Below the pieces are notes generated by a model. It worked only from the letters and a program-made list of their open reading frames with translations. It did no database searches and was not told where the DNA came from. The position numbers and the translations under genes are program-made. A DNA stretch of 64,000 bases, taken from contig NZ_CP135435.1 in assembly GCF_032341175.1 (NCBI RefSeq), forward strand, positions 3,844,001 to 3,908,000, given 5' to 3'. This DNA comes from Bacillus sp. DTU_2020_1000418_1_SI_GHA_SEK_038 (GTDB lineage: Bacteria; Bacillota; Bacilli; Bacillales; Cytobacillaceae). This document shows, one piece after another, positions 1-8,710 of this stretch (positions are counted from its first letter, which is position 1; each line of letters starts with the position of its first letter).

Positions 1-552
1 AATAAGTATGGAAGATGGATTCGTTTCAATATTGCGAAGCTCTTTCACATGCTTTGTAATGGTAGTCCTTAATATTGCATTCCCCTGTGGATGATCATAG
101 CCTAACCTCCCGATAAAAGACCGTGTTGAAGTAATCTCCCTTAAAGTGTTCACTGGAAAGAGGTCCTCCGATAATTCACCACTAGCTAAGTTGATTAACT
201 TTTGCTCTTCCATCTCTTTACGTATTCTTTGCGCAACCGGCAGATTAGGTAAAAATGAACCTGCTTCAATATATCTGCTCCAACTAGGGATACGTTTTTT
301 TGTGATCCCCCATATATCTTTACTTATAGTCGTACCGCTTCCACGATTCCGTTGAATGAGGCCAATTGATTCGAGCTCATCATATGCAGCGACAACCGTA
401 CTCCTATTTATATTTAACTCTTTTGCTAAGTATCTCTCCGAGGGCAGTTGTTTATCTGGCGGAAAAGTTCCATCAGCAATGCCATTTTCAATAAACTCAG
501 CAATTTGTTTATAAATCGGTTTCTTAGCTTTTCGATCAATATTCCAGTCCAT
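1..552 (-). CDS. MocR-type GntR transcriptional regulator, N-terminal part (gene runs off the window)
   Basis: Reading the minus strand from the ATG at 552 gives an open frame to the window edge (184 residues, no stop). It begins MDWNIDRKAKKPIYKQIAE, a GntR winged-helix domain of about 70 residues whose recognition segment reads LPSERYLAKELNINRSTV. A linker and the start of an aminotransferase-like region follow (NLASGELSEDLFP, then YDHPQGNAILR). This order is that of MocR/PdxR-type regulators, which join a DNA-binding domain to a PLP-binding fold I aminotransferase domain; the PLP lysine lies outside the window. A purine-rich site (AAAGGGATG) precedes the start. The ligand and target cannot be inferred; the nearest downstream genes belong to other units. 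Confidence 0.85.
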   Translation of the reverse strand, partial: MDWNIDRKAKKPIYKQIAEFIENGIADGTFPPDKQLPSERYLAKELNINRSTVVAAYDELESIGLIQRNRGSGTTISKDIWGITKKRIPSWSRYIEAGSFLPNLPVAQRIRKEMEEQKLINLASGELSEDLFPVNTLREITSTRSFIGRLGYDHPQGNAILRTTITKHVKELRNIETNPSSILI

Positions 553-620
553 TTATTTGCATCCCTTTTTACATACTCTTTTTATTATTGTAACCTAGGT
601 TTCCTATTTATCTTTGATAA

Positions 621-662
621 AAAAAAAATAACCTATTAAGCCATTGGGGCCAATAGGTTTTT
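621..662. terminator. Bidirectional hairpin terminator
   Basis: An 8-bp stem (AACCTATT paired with AATAGGTT, 630-637 and 652-659) is flanked by a T run on the plus side and an A run on the other side. It can end minus-strand transcription of the small membrane protein gene that stops at 676. Confidence 0.7.
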
Positions 663-675
663 TGCGTTAATTTCA

Positions 676-870
676 TTATACGGAAGTGCTAATATACATA
701 CCAAGTGCAATGACAGACAATAGAATTACGATAATATATATGATTGATAAGTTTGCAGTATTTTTTTTAGCTGATCCGCTATAATTTTTGTCACTTTTAC
801 TTACTGCCATTATTGTCCCTACCACAGCTAGTATTGAAGTAATTACGACAAAAGCAATCAACAAATTCAT
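676..870 (-). CDS. Small two-helix membrane protein, function unknown
   Basis: A 64-residue protein starting MNLLIAFVVITSILAVVG. The start at 870 was chosen because AAAGAGGTGG lies just upstream; the longer frame from 939 has no such site. Two hydrophobic segments (about residues 3-23 and 41-60) flank a short polar, lysine-rich loop, so it is probably a two-pass inner-membrane protein. I do not recognise the family. It is followed by a hairpin terminator and appears to be a single-gene unit between the MocR-like regulator and a lipoprotein gene. Confidence 0.6.
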   Translation of the reverse strand: MNLLIAFVVITSILAVVGTIMAVSKSDKNYSGSAKKNTANLSIIYIIVILLSVIALGMYISTSV

Positions 871-1261
871 AATCCACCTCTTTACTGTATTTTTTGTAAA
901 AAGAATATTAGGGGATATTCTTGTATAATATTCGTTCAATTAATCACTATAAAATAAATTGCAACATTTGTACCCATCCACTTTTTAATAAATTTCACCA
1001 TCCACTTTAGCGTACTACACATTTTCCTCTTATTTGGACAATTGGAAAAACTGAATACCAAATGGATGATGGATTAAAAGCGTTGTGAATGTTCAGCAAG
1101 TGCATATACCCCGAATGACAAATTCGTTTTTAATAAACCCGAGTGATGCCAGGATTTTTTTTATAAACAGAATTTGAATACTCAATTTTAAGATTAAAAA
1201 ATCGCTAAAGGTACATATTAAAATTGAATCATTACATTTATGAAAAACGGAGGTTACATCA
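871..1261. other. Intergenic, nothing recognised
   Basis: AT-rich spacer between two divergently transcribed small genes. Promoters for both are expected here. I found no convincing operator, RNA gene or repeat. Confidence 0.5.
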
Positions 1262-1567
1262 ATGAAATACAAATGGCTCATTTCTATTTTCTCTGCTTTT
1301 CTCTCGGTAAGTCTTTTATCGGCATGTAATTTAGGAAATAACGAGATGAATGATCAAGATGGCGGTAATTATCGTCCTGTTCGATATGACCCCAATATGG
1401 ATAATAATCGAATAGACGGCCCTTTGACTCCTGATAGAGGCTTTGATAGGAACAATAATTTAAACAGAGGCCGAGATATAGATATAGAACCGAGAGATGT
1501 ACCTCAACCTGGTCAGCCTGAACCAGATACACCATTTAATATGGATGAAGAACGAAGAGGTTTTTAA
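1262..1567 (+). CDS. Small acidic lipoprotein, function unknown
   Basis: A 101-residue protein with a lipoprotein signal peptide: MKYKWLISIFSAFLSVSLL followed by the lipobox LSAC, so the lipidated cysteine is about residue 22. The mature part is low-complexity and hydrophilic, rich in Asn, Asp, Arg and Pro (for example MDNNRIDGPLTPDRGFDRNN), and probably disordered. A GGAGG site precedes the ATG and a strong terminator follows. Small Asn-rich lipoproteins of this kind occur in spore-formers, but I cannot name a family. It should sit on the outer face of the cytoplasmic membrane. Confidence 0.75.
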   Translation: MKYKWLISIFSAFLSVSLLSACNLGNNEMNDQDGGNYRPVRYDPNMDNNRIDGPLTPDRGFDRNNNLNRGRDIDIEPRDVPQPGQPEPDTPFNMDEERRGF

Positions 1568-1615
1568 ACAATCATTATAAAAAAACGCCAATTTTCCCCA
1601 GTAACGCTGAATAAC

Positions 1616-1666
1616 AGAAAAAGAACCGATTTTCTTCATAAGGAAGGACAATCGGTTCTTTTATTT
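1616..1666. terminator. Bidirectional terminator between convergent genes
   Basis: A 10-bp perfect stem (AAGAACCGAT with ATCGGTTCTT, 1621-1630 and 1651-1660) is followed by T-rich sequence in both directions. It serves the lipoprotein gene on the plus strand and the MurE-like gene on the minus strand. Confidence 0.8.
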
Positions 1667-1710
1667 AAAATACTCCTTCATTTAAATGAAAACTAGAAAA
1701 GCCCTCGTCA

Positions 1711-3156
1711 TTAAGTTTTGCCGCATAAATACCGAATCGTTTCCTCGTCAGAAGTAGCGGGTAAAACAAATTGCTGATGATATTTCTCTCCACCCTTCCC
1801 CGTAATTATGATCCAATCCCCTTTTTCGGCATTGTCAACGGAATATTGAATGGCTAAAGTCCGATCGGGTATGATCAGTGCTTTTTGGGGATTATTTAAT
1901 CCATGAAGTGTTGTAACCATCTCTTCATAAGAAATATGGTTCAAATCATCTAAAGTTAAAATGATCTCATCACTTAATTCGTAAGACATATTCAACATGC
2001 CCATTCTCTTACTTTCATCCCGGTTTCCCCTAAATCCAAAAACATGGAAAATACGCCTCGCTCCATGTTCTCGTGCCGTACTTAGACAGTGAAAGAAAGC
2101 ATCAGATGTATGAGCATAATCAATAACAACTGTCGCTTCTTTTGGATGCTCAATAATCTCAAAACGACCCGGAACTCCCCGAAACGTTTGCAACGATTGG
2201 ATGATTTCTTCACCAGGAATGTTAAGGTTTTTTATTGTTAAAAATGCCATAGCGGCATTGTATAAATTATGTCTCCCGAAGATTTTCAAATTTAGTTGAT
2301 ATTTCTCATCTCCTTCGGCTAAAACAGCATTCGCAGGTTCCCCTGTTTTACAGCGAGTAATTTGCAAATGATTGTTCCCTGCTTCTCCCATTGCAATAAC
2401 ATTTTGTACTTTGCATTTAAGGGAATGAAAGAGCTTTTCTCCCCAACTATTATAACTATTGATAATAGCTTTTCCGTCCGGTTTCAGTTGGTTAAATAAA
2501 CTTGCTTTTACAGAGAAGTAGTCGTCCATACTTTGATGATAATCAAGATGTTCATGGTCAAGATTTGTAAATAAGCAATAATCGAACTCTATTCCTTCTA
2601 TTCGAAATTGCAGCAAACCGTGAGAGGAAACCTCTATTATAACGATATCATCTCTACTTATTGAAAGTAGTCTATGTAATTCAAGGGCATCTATTGTTGT
2701 ATTAGGAGAAGTTGAAATTTGCCCGTTAACGATGTTATAAATCGATCCAAATAAAGAACAAGAAAAACCAGCATCTTCAAGGATATGTTTTAGCATAAAG
2801 GAAGTAGTCGTCTTTCCATTCGTACCTGTAATTCCAATTGTGATATGCTTTTTAGAAGAAGTCTGATAAAATGCACTGGCAATTTGAGCAAGAGCCAATC
2901 GACTGTTGGAAACTCTGACATAGGGTACATTTAACTGTTCAATTTCTTTCTCTCCTACTACAGCACATGCACCAGCTGCTATTGCATCATCTATATAATT
3001 ATGACCATCTTGCTGATATCCTGAAATAGCTATAAACAAGTCGTTTTGACCAATTTTAGATGAGTTGGCTGAAATTCCTTTAATCTCTATATGATTTAAC
3101 GATTGCTCAAGTTTGTCATTACCTACGATGTTTTCCAGCAGTTGACTTAATTTCAT
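1711..3156 (-). CDS. MurE-like UDP-N-acetylmuramyl-tripeptide synthetase with an atypical substrate motif
   Basis: A 481-residue Mur ligase. The N-terminal UDP-MurNAc-binding domain comes first, then the P-loop TGTNGKTTT (110-118), the central ATPase domain with the lysine of YFSVKASLF (217) that is carbamylated in the family, and the C-terminal domain with GRHNLYNAAMA (295-305). MurE adds the third stem-peptide residue in cytoplasmic peptidoglycan precursor synthesis. In canonical MurE the amino-acid motif is DNPR (meso-diaminopimelate) or a variant in lysine-type enzymes; here the aligned segment reads DDLN (403-406), so the substrate is uncertain. The gene stands alone, away from a division/cell-wall cluster, which suggests a paralogue rather than the housekeeping enzyme. 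The start has an AAAAGGAGAAAGG site. Confidence 0.85.
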   Translation of the reverse strand: MKLSQLLENIVGNDKLEQSLNHIEIKGISANSSKIGQNDLFIAISGYQQDGHNYIDDAIAAGACAVVGEKEIEQLNVPYVRVSNSRLALAQIASAFYQTSSKKHITIGITGTNGKTTTSFMLKHILEDAGFSCSLFGSIYNIVNGQISTSPNTTIDALELHRLLSISRDDIVIIEVSSHGLLQFRIEGIEFDYCLFTNLDHEHLDYHQSMDDYFSVKASLFNQLKPDGKAIINSYNSWGEKLFHSLKCKVQNVIAMGEAGNNHLQITRCKTGEPANAVLAEGDEKYQLNLKIFGRHNLYNAAMAFLTIKNLNIPGEEIIQSLQTFRGVPGRFEIIEHPKEATVVIDYAHTSDAFFHCLSTAREHGARRIFHVFGFRGNRDESKRMGMLNMSYELSDEIILTLDDLNHISYEEMVTTLHGLNNPQKALIIPDRTLAIQYSVDNAEKGDWIIITGKGGEKYHQQFVLPATSDEETIRYLCGKT

Positions 3157-3354
3157 TATTCCTTTCTCCTTTTAAATGCCGCATAAATAAATAACATTTT
3201 TTACGGTATATTAATCGGTAGCTTTTTTAATATGTCCTTTGCCGGTGTCATCCTATACAAAATTAGACATTGGAAAAATGTTAAGCGTATTTTTTCAAGA
3301 ATTCTGCAAACATATTTTCTTGTAAAACAGAGTTAGAAGAACCACTTTAAGGAA

Positions 3355-3391
3355 TAAAAAAACCCCCTACTTGAAAAAAGAAAAGTAGGGG
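3355..3391 (-). terminator. Terminator of the amidohydrolase-transporter unit
   Basis: On the minus strand a CCCCTACTT/AAGTAGGGG stem is followed by seven T residues, directly downstream of the amidohydrolase stop codon at 3407. Confidence 0.8.
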
Positions 3392-3406
3392 AGAAAATTT
3401 AAACCT

Positions 3407-5050
3407 TCAATTTGTTTGCTTGATTCTTTTTCCACAAATATGGTTTCGGTCATATAACACTTCGCCGTTAACCATCGTGAGTTCGATTTTGACATCCTTC
3501 AATTTTTCTTGATCCACATGTAAAATGCTTTCACTTAAAATTGTTATATCTGCCAGTTTCCCCACTTCAATGCTTCCTTTTATATTTTCCTCGAAGCTTG
3601 CATACGCACCATTCCATGTATAGGCACGAATCGCTTCTAATACGGAGATGCATTGGTTTTCGCCGACAGCTTGGCCGTCCGTTGATTTTCGGTTTACAGC
3701 TGCATGAATACCTAGCATCGGATTTACGAATGTTACAGGGGCATCTGAAGCAAACGCGGCAATAATGCCTTTGTCAATATAATCCCGGGCTGGGTACATA
3801 TTTTGCACGCGATCACCGTAATATTCAAGATAACGGTCACCGTTTACATACATAAACGCCGGATTAGGAATCGGTACGACGCCAAGCTTTTTCATCCGCT
3901 CTTGTAAATCAGGTGAAGCAATACCAGCATGCTCGATGCGATGACGGTGGTCTTCCCTTGGATGTTCGTTTAAAGCCGTTTCAATGCAATCCAAAATCAT
4001 TTCTATGGCACGGTCACCTTGGGCATGTGCCGTAATTTGAAATCCCTTTTTATGTGCTGTGCCTAAAATCCGATTTAATTCGGCCTGGCTATAATAAATA
4101 ATTCCATAATCATCTTGCTTATGAGAATATGGCTGACGGGTAGCGATGGTTGGCCCGACACTGCTGCCATCCGTGAAAAGCTTCGCTGGGCCAATTCTAA
4201 ATCGATCATCTCCAAGACCTGTAATCGGGCCTGCTTGTACCATTCTTTCAACAAAATCATGTGAGTTTGTTAAAGAGCCGATTAGTGCATACACGCGCAC
4301 CTTTACTTCTCCAGCATGAATGGCCTGCTGCATAATTCTTAATGAATCTGCTCCATCCCCATATGCACCAGCATCGTGAACACTTGTAATCCCCGCTTGA
4401 ATAAATTCATCTGATGCAAGTTTCATCCCTTTACGAATTTCTTCCTCCGTATAGGCAGCATATTCAAATAACTGCATATGCGCATTTTCAATTAGCTTGC
4501 CTGTGAGCTGGCCATATGAATCCCGTTCAATAATCCCTCCATCTGGATCAGATGTTTTTTCTGTAATACCTGCTATTTCAAGGGCTTTACTGTTGGCTAT
4601 TGAGAAATGATTACATGTACGGATAATGACAATTGGATGTTCGGTTGAAATCGCATCTAGTTCTTCTTTTGTCGGGAAACGGTTTTCCACTAATGAAGAT
4701 TCTTTAAAGCCCCAAGCCCGAACCCAATTTCCTTTAGGCGTTTCTTGACATTTTTTTCGTAAATCAATAAAAATGTCCTCAAGGCACTTTATATGTGGAG
4801 CAATACAGCTTACGCCTAATAAATTGGTCCCATAAATCGTTAAATGCAAATGGGCATCATTGAATCCCGGAATAAGGCTTTTTCCATTTAAATTTATAAT
4901 CTCAGTGTCCTCTGTTTGATAAGTTAAAACCTCTTCGGTGGATCCAACGGCTATAATTCGATTTCCCTTTATGGCTACAGCTTCTGCAACACTGTTATGT
5001 GGATCGACGGTTATTACCTCGCCATTAATAAAAATCTTATCTGCCTTCAT
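3407..5050 (-). CDS. YtcJ-like metal-dependent amidohydrolase
   Basis: A 547-residue protein of the amidohydrolase superfamily, YtcJ/AepA subgroup. It has the N-terminal beta-sandwich half (MKADKIFINGEVITVDPHN), the metal-binding HLH of PGFNDAHLHL (about 67-69), later histidines (ITAHAQGDRAIEM and HRIEHAGIASPD), and the final acid in AFASDAPV. These enzymes hydrolyse amide or ester bonds in small molecules or formylated/acylated substrates; the natural substrate is mostly unknown. It lies just downstream of a sodium/solute symporter and an M20 amidohydrolase, which suggests uptake and breakdown of a nitrogen-containing compound. It is well preserved over its full length. Confidence 0.85.
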   Translation of the reverse strand: MKADKIFINGEVITVDPHNSVAEAVAIKGNRIIAVGSTEEVLTYQTEDTEIINLNGKSLIPGFNDAHLHLTIYGTNLLGVSCIAPHIKCLEDIFIDLRKKCQETPKGNWVRAWGFKESSLVENRFPTKEELDAISTEHPIVIIRTCNHFSIANSKALEIAGITEKTSDPDGGIIERDSYGQLTGKLIENAHMQLFEYAAYTEEEIRKGMKLASDEFIQAGITSVHDAGAYGDGADSLRIMQQAIHAGEVKVRVYALIGSLTNSHDFVERMVQAGPITGLGDDRFRIGPAKLFTDGSSVGPTIATRQPYSHKQDDYGIIYYSQAELNRILGTAHKKGFQITAHAQGDRAIEMILDCIETALNEHPREDHRHRIEHAGIASPDLQERMKKLGVVPIPNPAFMYVNGDRYLEYYGDRVQNMYPARDYIDKGIIAAFASDAPVTFVNPMLGIHAAVNRKSTDGQAVGENQCISVLEAIRAYTWNGAYASFEENIKGSIEVGKLADITILSESILHVDQEKLKDVKIELTMVNGEVLYDRNHICGKRIKQTN

Positions 5051-5140
5051 TGTTTCTGTCCCTTCTGTATAAAATCAGACCTATGAAAAAGTGCCGGGCC
5101 TCATTGAAGAATGAAGACACCGGCGAAAAATCTTGCTACC

Positions 5141-6607
5141 CTAAGCAGCATCAACATATTTTTCAACATCTTGTTTCGCTTGTGGTTTTGTGATGAAGCT
5201 AATCGTAACCATAATAACGATATTTGCCATCAATCCCATAATTCCAGCATGGATTCCAAATGGCGTGGATTCTGCTACAAGCTGATAATAATAGTTTACA
5301 AATGTCCCAACTGCAAGACCTGTAACTACTCCCGGGGCTGTGGCTCGTCTCCAATATAGGGCACTATAAACACCAGGAGCGAATTGGACGATTGAACCGT
5401 AGGCACCTAATAATAGGGCAACTAACCCTTGACCGCCGAAAACTGTAATATAATAAGCTAATGCCCCAATGACAAATACACCAGCACGCATAATAAATAG
5501 TGTAGTTTTGTCAGAAAGGTTCTTCCAGATATTCTTAATGACACCATCTGTAACTTCTAAGGAGGCACTATGCGTAATGGCATCTGCAGTTGACATGGCA
5601 GCTGCTAATGCGCCAGCCCCAACAAGGCCATACAGCCACCCAGGGAGATTCATGACTGTTGTAATCAAAAACGGCAGGACTTGGTCAACGCTTGTGAGCT
5701 GCTCTGAATCAATAACCCCTTTGGCAGCGAACCCGACTAATAGGAGCGGGACAAGGAATAAAGCAAACACAGGGTAAGCAAGAACGGTCTTTTTAATTGT
5801 TTTTGGATTGGATGCGTATGATTTTGAGAACAGATGCGGCCACATTAAGAAGCCGATACAGGAAACGAGAATGGTTGTTGTGTAAGCGACTTTGCCCATA
5901 TTAGAGCCTTCTTTGCCTATTTGTAAAAACTCCGGCGTTTCACGAGCGATAGCAGCAAACATTTCAGTTGTGCCGCCATGTAGCTGATAAACAATGGCTA
6001 ACCCAACAGCCCATGACACAATGATCATTAATAAGCCTTGAAAAACGTCTGACCATGCAGCAGCACGAAGCCCTCCTGTTGCAACATAGACAACAACAAT
6101 TCCATATGAAATAAGAGCGCCTAACCAGAAGGGAATTCGTCCTTCTGTCATAATGTCAAAAATGATTGCCATTCCAGACATTTGTGTGGCTAAATATTGC
6201 ACAGATGCAAATAAGGCAATTAACCCAACAATAATAGCTAATAAAGGACTTTGATATCTTCCTTTAAGAAAAGCTGAAATCGTGAAAAACCGATATTTTT
6301 TCCCGATTTTTCCGATTTTCGGACCTATAATATACCATGGTAAAATTGCAAACGCTGTATAAGCTATAATATAAAGTGCAGGCGCTCCTTTTGAATAAGC
6401 CCAGCCAGGCGCACCTAGGAAAGAGAAAGCACTAAAGACAGCTCCTCCCATTAAAAACCACATAACAAATAAGCCAAGCTTTCCACCCGCAACAGCGAAT
6501 TCATCAAGGGAACTGCTATCCCTTCCTCTTCCAGCCATAATTCCAACGATAAGAGCGATCACCAAGTAGGCAATCATCATGATTAAAGCAACTTGCCATC
6601 CGGGCAT
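5141..6607 (-). CDS. Sodium:solute symporter family permease (YhjB-like)
   Basis: A 488-residue polytopic membrane protein with about 13 hydrophobic segments. It starts MPGWQVALIMMIAYLVIALIV and contains SSS-family sequence such as GGLRAAAWSDVFQGLLM and ALAAAMSTADAITHSASLEV, where the SSS sodium-site serines usually lie. It should drive sodium-coupled import of a small solute. The upstream DUF3311 gene overlaps it by one base (TAATG), so the two are co-translated, as in the B. subtilis yhjC-yhjB pair. The neighbouring hydrolases suggest its solute is their substrate, but this is inference. Confidence 0.88.
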   Translation of the reverse strand: MPGWQVALIMMIAYLVIALIVGIMAGRGRDSSSLDEFAVAGGKLGLFVMWFLMGGAVFSAFSFLGAPGWAYSKGAPALYIIAYTAFAILPWYIIGPKIGKIGKKYRFFTISAFLKGRYQSPLLAIIVGLIALFASVQYLATQMSGMAIIFDIMTEGRIPFWLGALISYGIVVVYVATGGLRAAAWSDVFQGLLMIIVSWAVGLAIVYQLHGGTTEMFAAIARETPEFLQIGKEGSNMGKVAYTTTILVSCIGFLMWPHLFSKSYASNPKTIKKTVLAYPVFALFLVPLLLVGFAAKGVIDSEQLTSVDQVLPFLITTVMNLPGWLYGLVGAGALAAAMSTADAITHSASLEVTDGVIKNIWKNLSDKTTLFIMRAGVFVIGALAYYITVFGGQGLVALLLGAYGSIVQFAPGVYSALYWRRATAPGVVTGLAVGTFVNYYYQLVAESTPFGIHAGIMGLMANIVIMVTISFITKPQAKQDVEKYVDAA

Positions 6608-6828
6608 TACACGTCCTCCTCTTCATCTTTTTCTGGGTCAAGTCGGTATAGAATGATTAATGCAACAAATGTAATCACAATCCACAATAAAACCCAAAAA
6701 AACGAGAATGGCAGTCCCATAATAATGGGGGTTGCCCGATTGCCTAATTCAAAGCCTGGAAAGACTAACATCAAAAACGGAATAATACCAATAGCAATGT
6801 AAAGCGTATTAAATGTTCGTTTACTCAT
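6607..6828 (-). CDS. DUF3311 small membrane partner of the symporter (YhjC-like)
   Basis: A 73-residue protein with two transmembrane helices (LYIAIGIIPFLMLVFPGFEL and then FFWVLLWIVITFVALIILY) and an acidic tail ending EKDEEEDV. This is the DUF3311 pattern, found next to SSS-family permeases. It is probably a small accessory subunit or stabiliser of the transporter; that role is inferred from context. A strong AAGGAGATG site precedes the start, and the stop overlaps the permease start. Confidence 0.8.
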   Translation of the reverse strand: MSKRTFNTLYIAIGIIPFLMLVFPGFELGNRATPIIMGLPFSFFWVLLWIVITFVALIILYRLDPEKDEEEDV

Positions 6829-6899
6829 GTTTCATCTCCTTATCGTGAAATTTTTATCAAAAAGTGCTGAGTTTTGCCCAACACTGTTCCTAAAAGTGG

Positions 6900-8141
6900 T
6901 TATTGATGTTTGGCTAGCAGGGCAATGACCGTTTCAAGAAGGACGTTTACTCCTTTTTCACAATCTTCCCATGTCGTAATTTCATCTTCACTATGGCTCT
7001 TTCCATTTATACTTGGAACAAAAACCATTGCAGACGGCATCATTCCCGCAATAAATTGGGCGTCATGTCCAGCTCCACTTACCATTCTTCGATAGGAATA
7101 GCCTAACGATTTAACAGCCTCTTCAATATGGGCACAGACTTCTTCATCAAACCAAACTGTTTTGCGGTCCCATAATTTTTCTTTATGGATCGTACAGCCT
7201 TCGTTATTAGATGATTCCCCTAAGTTTTGAATGATTTCTTCAACCTGTTTGATGACAGCCGGATCTTTATGTCTAGCCTCAAGTGAGAACACCACTTTAT
7301 TTGGAATCACGGTGTGAATATTCGGAAAGACATTCATTCTTCCGATTGTAAACACGAGTTCATCATCTAAAGGACCAAGTTTTTCTCTGATTTCAGAGAT
7401 AAGATGATTAACAGCAAATAGGGCATCTTTTCTCATATTCATTGGAGTTGTTCCAGCATGGTCGGATTCTCCTAATACTTCAATTTCATAACAAACCATT
7501 CCAACAACACATTCTACAACCCCGATCGAAAAGGCTTCCCTTTCAAGGATTGGCCCTTGTTCAATATGCAGTTCCAAAAACGCTGTCCCGTTATTGAGGC
7601 GGGCCTCTTCATTCCCTGCATAGCCGATTTGCTGTAAAGCCTCCTCAAACGTAATGCCGTCAGAGTCAGTTTTTTTCATCATGTTCTGTTTGTCAAATTT
7701 TCCTGACAGAACGCCTGAGGCCATCATTGATGGTTCAAATCTAGCTCCCTCTTCATTGGTAAAATTAACAATCGTAATAGGAATCTGTGGTTGTATGTTA
7801 TTTTCCACGAGCGTACAAACGACTTCTAAACCCGCAACAACTCCTAAAATTCCATCAAAGCGGCCACCTCTTTTAACTGAATCCATATGGGAACCTATAA
7901 CAATCGGCGGCATGTCGAGAGCGCCTTCGAGGGTGGCATATATATTTCCCATGTCATCCATTTTGACAGTCAATCCTAACTCTTGGCAGCAGGCACAGAA
8001 ATAATCACGTGCCGCTCGATCCTCATCTGATAAGGATAAGCGTGTAACGCCGTTATTTTTCGTTCGTCCAAAGTTTGCAAATGACTCTAACGTATCCTTG
8101 AGCCTTTTTCCGTTAATCGCAACCTTCTGCTGTTTTAAAAT
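6900..8141 (-). CDS. Allantoate amidohydrolase / N-carbamoyl-amino-acid hydrolase-like M20 enzyme, probable AUU start
   Basis: A protein of about 413 residues of the M20/peptidase-like amidase family. The binuclear metal motifs are GSHMDSVKRGGRFDG, then NEEGARFEPSMMASG, LHIEQGPILE, and the late GAGHDAQ; GGRFDG is typical of allantoate amidohydrolases and L-carbamoylases. The reaction would be hydrolysis of a ureido group, releasing CO2 and ammonia. No ATG, GTG or TTG fits the Shine-Dalgarno: AAAGGAGGAG (8148-8157) is followed six bases later by an in-frame ATT at 8141. A TTG at 8219 would add 26 residues absent from the family, has no ribosome site of its own and would place the AGGAGG inside the coding frame. 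Starting at 8141 gives the usual family length. It is followed by the DUF3311/symporter pair. Confidence 0.82.
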   Translation of the reverse strand: MLKQQKVAINGKRLKDTLESFANFGRTKNNGVTRLSLSDEDRAARDYFCACCQELGLTVKMDDMGNIYATLEGALDMPPIVIGSHMDSVKRGGRFDGILGVVAGLEVVCTLVENNIQPQIPITIVNFTNEEGARFEPSMMASGVLSGKFDKQNMMKKTDSDGITFEEALQQIGYAGNEEARLNNGTAFLELHIEQGPILEREAFSIGVVECVVGMVCYEIEVLGESDHAGTTPMNMRKDALFAVNHLISEIREKLGPLDDELVFTIGRMNVFPNIHTVIPNKVVFSLEARHKDPAVIKQVEEIIQNLGESSNNEGCTIHKEKLWDRKTVWFDEEVCAHIEEAVKSLGYSYRRMVSGAGHDAQFIAGMMPSAMVFVPSINGKSHSEDEITTWEDCEKGVNVLLETVIALLAKHQ

Positions 8142-8566
8142 AAAAATCTCCTCCTTTACCAAAAGATAATTTGAGTTGTCCAATCTATTTTTCACTAAAA
8201 ATATTGCTAACCTATTCAATAGAATGCTAGCTTTTCCCTTTTATTACTGTGAAAATAATTCTAAAGTCATTTCTTTGTAGAAAGCGAAATACTATTATTA
8301 GTTGGATGATTATTAGAAGAATAATTCAATTTTATCCGAATTATCAGATATTATCTTTGGACAAAATGTAAAATGTGAATCGTAATAATTTTTATATTAT
8401 GTAACAAGGTGATGGCATATAGGGGGATTAAGTACTAATTAGCAAGAGTCAGACCTGTTGTTCATTGAGTCATCCATTAATCTGATTCAAATAAGGGTGT
8501 GAAGTTGGTCGGTTTTTAGTACGGACTCTATATTGGTCCCATGGGCTGTTCCTTCACTTCTACTAT
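8142..8566. other. Intergenic, possible decayed DNA
   Basis: Apart from the ribosome-binding site of the M20 gene and its presumed promoter, I see no gene. The part at about 8400-8560 is less AT-rich than typical intergenic sequence here and could be a decayed remnant, but I recognise nothing in it. Confidence 0.4.
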
Positions 8567-8610
8567 AAAAAAAATAGTAGCACAAACCATGGCCTTGGTC
8601 TGTGCTACTA
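8567..8610 (-). terminator. Terminator of the triple-RidA gene
   Basis: On the minus strand a 14-bp stem with one mismatch (TAGTAGCACAGACC with GGTTTGTGCTACTA) is followed by eight T residues, about 100 bases after the stop codon at 8711. Confidence 0.85.
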
Positions 8611-8710
8611 ATGTTAGTATGTTTCTTATGAATAGGATATGCGATTTCGCATTCACCATCGGCATTTACAAGTAACGTTGATAGTTCCTGTATTTACAGA
8701 CAAATGCCTG

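Noticed and set aside
1284..1535. 83-codon minus-strand frame opposite the lipoprotein gene
   Set aside because: The plus-strand frame has a signal peptide, lipobox and ribosome site; the antisense frame has none.
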